Source: an uncultured Acetatifactor sp. (GTDB lineage: Bacteria > Bacillota > Clostridia > Lachnospirales > Lachnospiraceae). Taken from it: 6,482 nucleotides of DNA. Location of the stretch: positions 1-6,482 of the forward strand of contig CAKRRU010000125.1 in the NCBI GenBank assembly GCA_934394515.1, in the 5' to 3' direction. The position numbers and the translations under genes are program-made. This document shows positions 5,185-6,482 of the stretch, one piece after another. Numbering within the stretch: the first letter of the stretch is position 1; every line of letters starts with the position of its first letter. The notes beneath the pieces were generated by a model. It was not told where the DNA came from, ran no database searches, and was given only the letters and a program-made list of their open reading frames with translations.

Positions 5185-5982
5185 TTACTTGCTCATTTTA
5201 TACAGCAATTTATAAATAGCCGCACAGATACCTGCCACGATGACTAACAGTCCCAGTTCCAATGCCCATGTAGGAATCGCGGAGGCACACACCACCGTCA
5301 GGAAATCCACCGCAAAGTGAATTCCGAAGGCTGCCGCAAGATGCAGCTTTTTCCCCGTTTTCACTGCACTGTACACAAGAACAGACAAGCCGATCTGCAG
5401 TGCGATCGCAATCATTCTCTCCACCGGTGCAAGGTAGAACTGATAGGCAGGTGTCGTCCAGAGGACAGAGAGCTGCTGATAGGTCAGTTCCTGCTGTGCA
5501 GGCTCCAGTGCCGTCATCGTCTTCTCCATAAGGCCACCGTTGATCATGGCTGCTGTGAGGAGATTACTCATGGAAGACAGTCCCAGGATCAGAAACGCCT
5601 CGATTCCGCCATGCCCGGCACCGTACATCAGTGCATTTTCGCGAGTCAGATGCTTTTTCAGGCAGAACTTCATGGCGATCCAACGGCCGGTCTCCTCGAA
5701 CAGAGCCGCTGCCAGTCCGCCATAGATTCCGTACAGCCAGATATTATCCTGCAATACACTTCCCGCGGCTGTCAGGACAACCATATGTAAAATCTGCTCC
5801 AGTATCATTGCAAATCCCACAAAAATACCGCAGCCAATAAAAAATGCCGGCACCCACGCCTTTGTCTTTTTGTGGATAAATACACATAAAAATATAGGCA
5901 AAACCACAGATAATAACAGCGATACCACCATTCCTGCCATACTTGCACCGCTTACGGTTCCCCATTGCATTGCTGTTTCCAT
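5185..5982 (-). CDS. YhfC-family integral membrane protease-like protein
   Basis: A 265-residue polytopic membrane protein with about seven hydrophobic segments, resembling the YhfC family of putative glutamic-type intramembrane proteases, distantly related to CPBP/Rce1 proteins. Numbered from the ATG at 5982, the conserved polar residues inside membrane segments are Glu96-Glu97-Thr-Gly-Arg100, His124 and Glu128 in G-A-G-H-G-G-I-E-A, Glu188 in P-V-E-R, and His222/Asp226 in I-H-F-A-V-D. All family motifs seem intact. The natural substrate is unknown; related families process exported peptides or signalling proteins. An ATG five codons upstream (5997) lacks a ribosome binding site, whereas GGAGAG lies seven bases before 5982, so that start is preferred. 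The stop codon is followed in the same frame by 47 further open codons. Confidence 0.82.
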   Translation of the reverse strand: METAMQWGTVSGASMAGMVVSLLLSVVLPIFLCVFIHKKTKAWVPAFFIGCGIFVGFAMILEQILHMVVLTAAGSVLQDNIWLYGIYGGLAAALFEETGRWIAMKFCLKKHLTRENALMYGAGHGGIEAFLILGLSSMSNLLTAAMINGGLMEKTMTALEPAQQELTYQQLSVLWTTPAYQFYLAPVERMIAIALQIGLSVLVYSAVKTGKKLHLAAAFGIHFAVDFLTVVCASAIPTWALELGLLVIVAGICAAIYKLLYKMSK

Positions 5983-6066
5983 ATTTGTTCTCTCCATTCT
6001 GAGTACATTGCTACTCTTTGTAAATGTACATACATCTCATAATAATTTCCAAAATTTAAGTACTTC

Positions 6067-6482
6067 TTATTTGTTGCGCGTTATGACATTTCGGAAAAAA
6101 GTAAGAAAACCTTCCTCTACCGCCACCTGATCCACCGCCGTCTCCGGCAGATCATAGAAATATTTCCCGGTTCCGGGATCCAGAGAAATACTGTCCAATG
6201 GGAATCCCTCTCTGCGGATGCTGCTGTGGGGTACATCCGTCAGCCAGAATTTTTCACTTTCCATGTCAGGCTCCATTGCCTCATATACATGTTCCTCATC
6301 CTGCACATAGCAGATGGCATTGCGGTATTTTGCCGTAAGCCTTCCATAGCGTTTGACCAGTCCGATATAATGCTCCAGCATCTGCTCATCCGTCAGATAC
6401 ACACCGTTCACCGTACGCACATGTACCCCGGGCTGGACCGCCTCCGGGACATCTTCAAAATACAACCCGGAATCACAGGAAA
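6067..6482 (-). CDS. Divergent Ham1/RdgB-like non-canonical purine NTP pyrophosphatase, C-terminal part
   Basis: The 5' end lies beyond the right edge; 138 complete codons remain. The visible part opens with S-C-D-S-G-L-Y-F, equivalent to the D-D-S-G-L motif of Ham1/RdgB enzymes, followed by Q-P-G-V-H-V-R where the family has A-P-G-V-Y-S-A-R. Next come L-T-A-K-Y-R-N-A-I-C-Y-V (family: T-A-x-F-x-C-x-x-A), E-G-F-P-L-D-S-I-S (family: G-F-G-Y-D-P-I-F) and a final F-L-T-F-F-R-N-V-I helix. Enzymes of this family hydrolyse ITP and XTP to monophosphates to keep them out of nucleic acids. The replaced G-Y-D-P motif and the changed mid-region suggest a distinct subgroup whose substrate may differ. A TTG at 6465 is in frame but has no ribosome binding site and falls inside the conserved motif, so it is not the start. 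The membrane protease gene follows after 84 bp. Confidence 0.68.
   Translation of the reverse strand, partial: SCDSGLYFEDVPEAVQPGVHVRTVNGVYLTDEQMLEHYIGLVKRYGRLTAKYRNAICYVQDEEHVYEAMEPDMESEKFWLTDVPHSSIRREGFPLDSISLDPGTGKYFYDLPETAVDQVAVEEGFLTFFRNVITRNK

Overview
The window looks like chromosomal DNA from a Gram-positive anaerobe of class Clostridia, most likely a Lachnospiraceae gut commensal. The evidence is the AT-rich intergenic DNA between moderately GC-rich genes, strong AGGAGG-type ribosome binding sites, sigma-A type promoters, U-tailed hairpin terminators and the character of the proteins (SH3-SH3-NlpC/P60 wall hydrolase, YhfC-type membrane protease, HD-domain protein, HPF). The assignment rests on recognised protein families and not on a database search. 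I see no mobile element, tRNA, rRNA or CRISPR array.

Layout. At the left edge is the first codon block of hpf (ribosome hibernation factor), read leftwards from a good promoter carrying a three-copy 8-bp repeat. A stretch of about 570 bp without a gene follows. It is very AT-rich and holds a tight cluster of DnaA-box sequences, two further promoter-like elements and the terminator of the next gene. Then come an exported NlpC/P60 endopeptidase (minus strand), a terminator, and trxB (minus strand). trxB is divergent from a short-chain dehydrogenase/reductase (SDR, plus strand), and the two promoters appear to be mirror images sharing one short spacer. The SDR overlaps, tail to tail, a small uncharacterised protein (minus). 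Further right, all on the minus strand, lie an HD-domain phosphohydrolase-like protein, a YhfC-family membrane protease and the 3' part of a divergent Ham1/RdgB-like nucleotide pyrophosphatase that runs off the right edge.

How it fits together. The four right-hand minus genes (Ham1-like, yhfC-like, HD, small protein) have gaps of 84-133 bp with no clear terminator between them, so they could be read through as one unit, although the HD gene has a plausible promoter of its own. The rest are independent housekeeping units: wall remodelling (P60), thiol redox (TrxB), NAD(P)H-dependent carbonyl reduction (SDR) and ribosome protection (HPF). I found no convincing new multi-gene system. The most unusual signals are regulatory: the DnaA-box cluster far from any visible replication gene, the mirrored trxB/SDR promoters, the repeats at the hpf promoter, a WalR-like box in the P60 leader, and a stem that could cover the ribosome binding site of the small protein.
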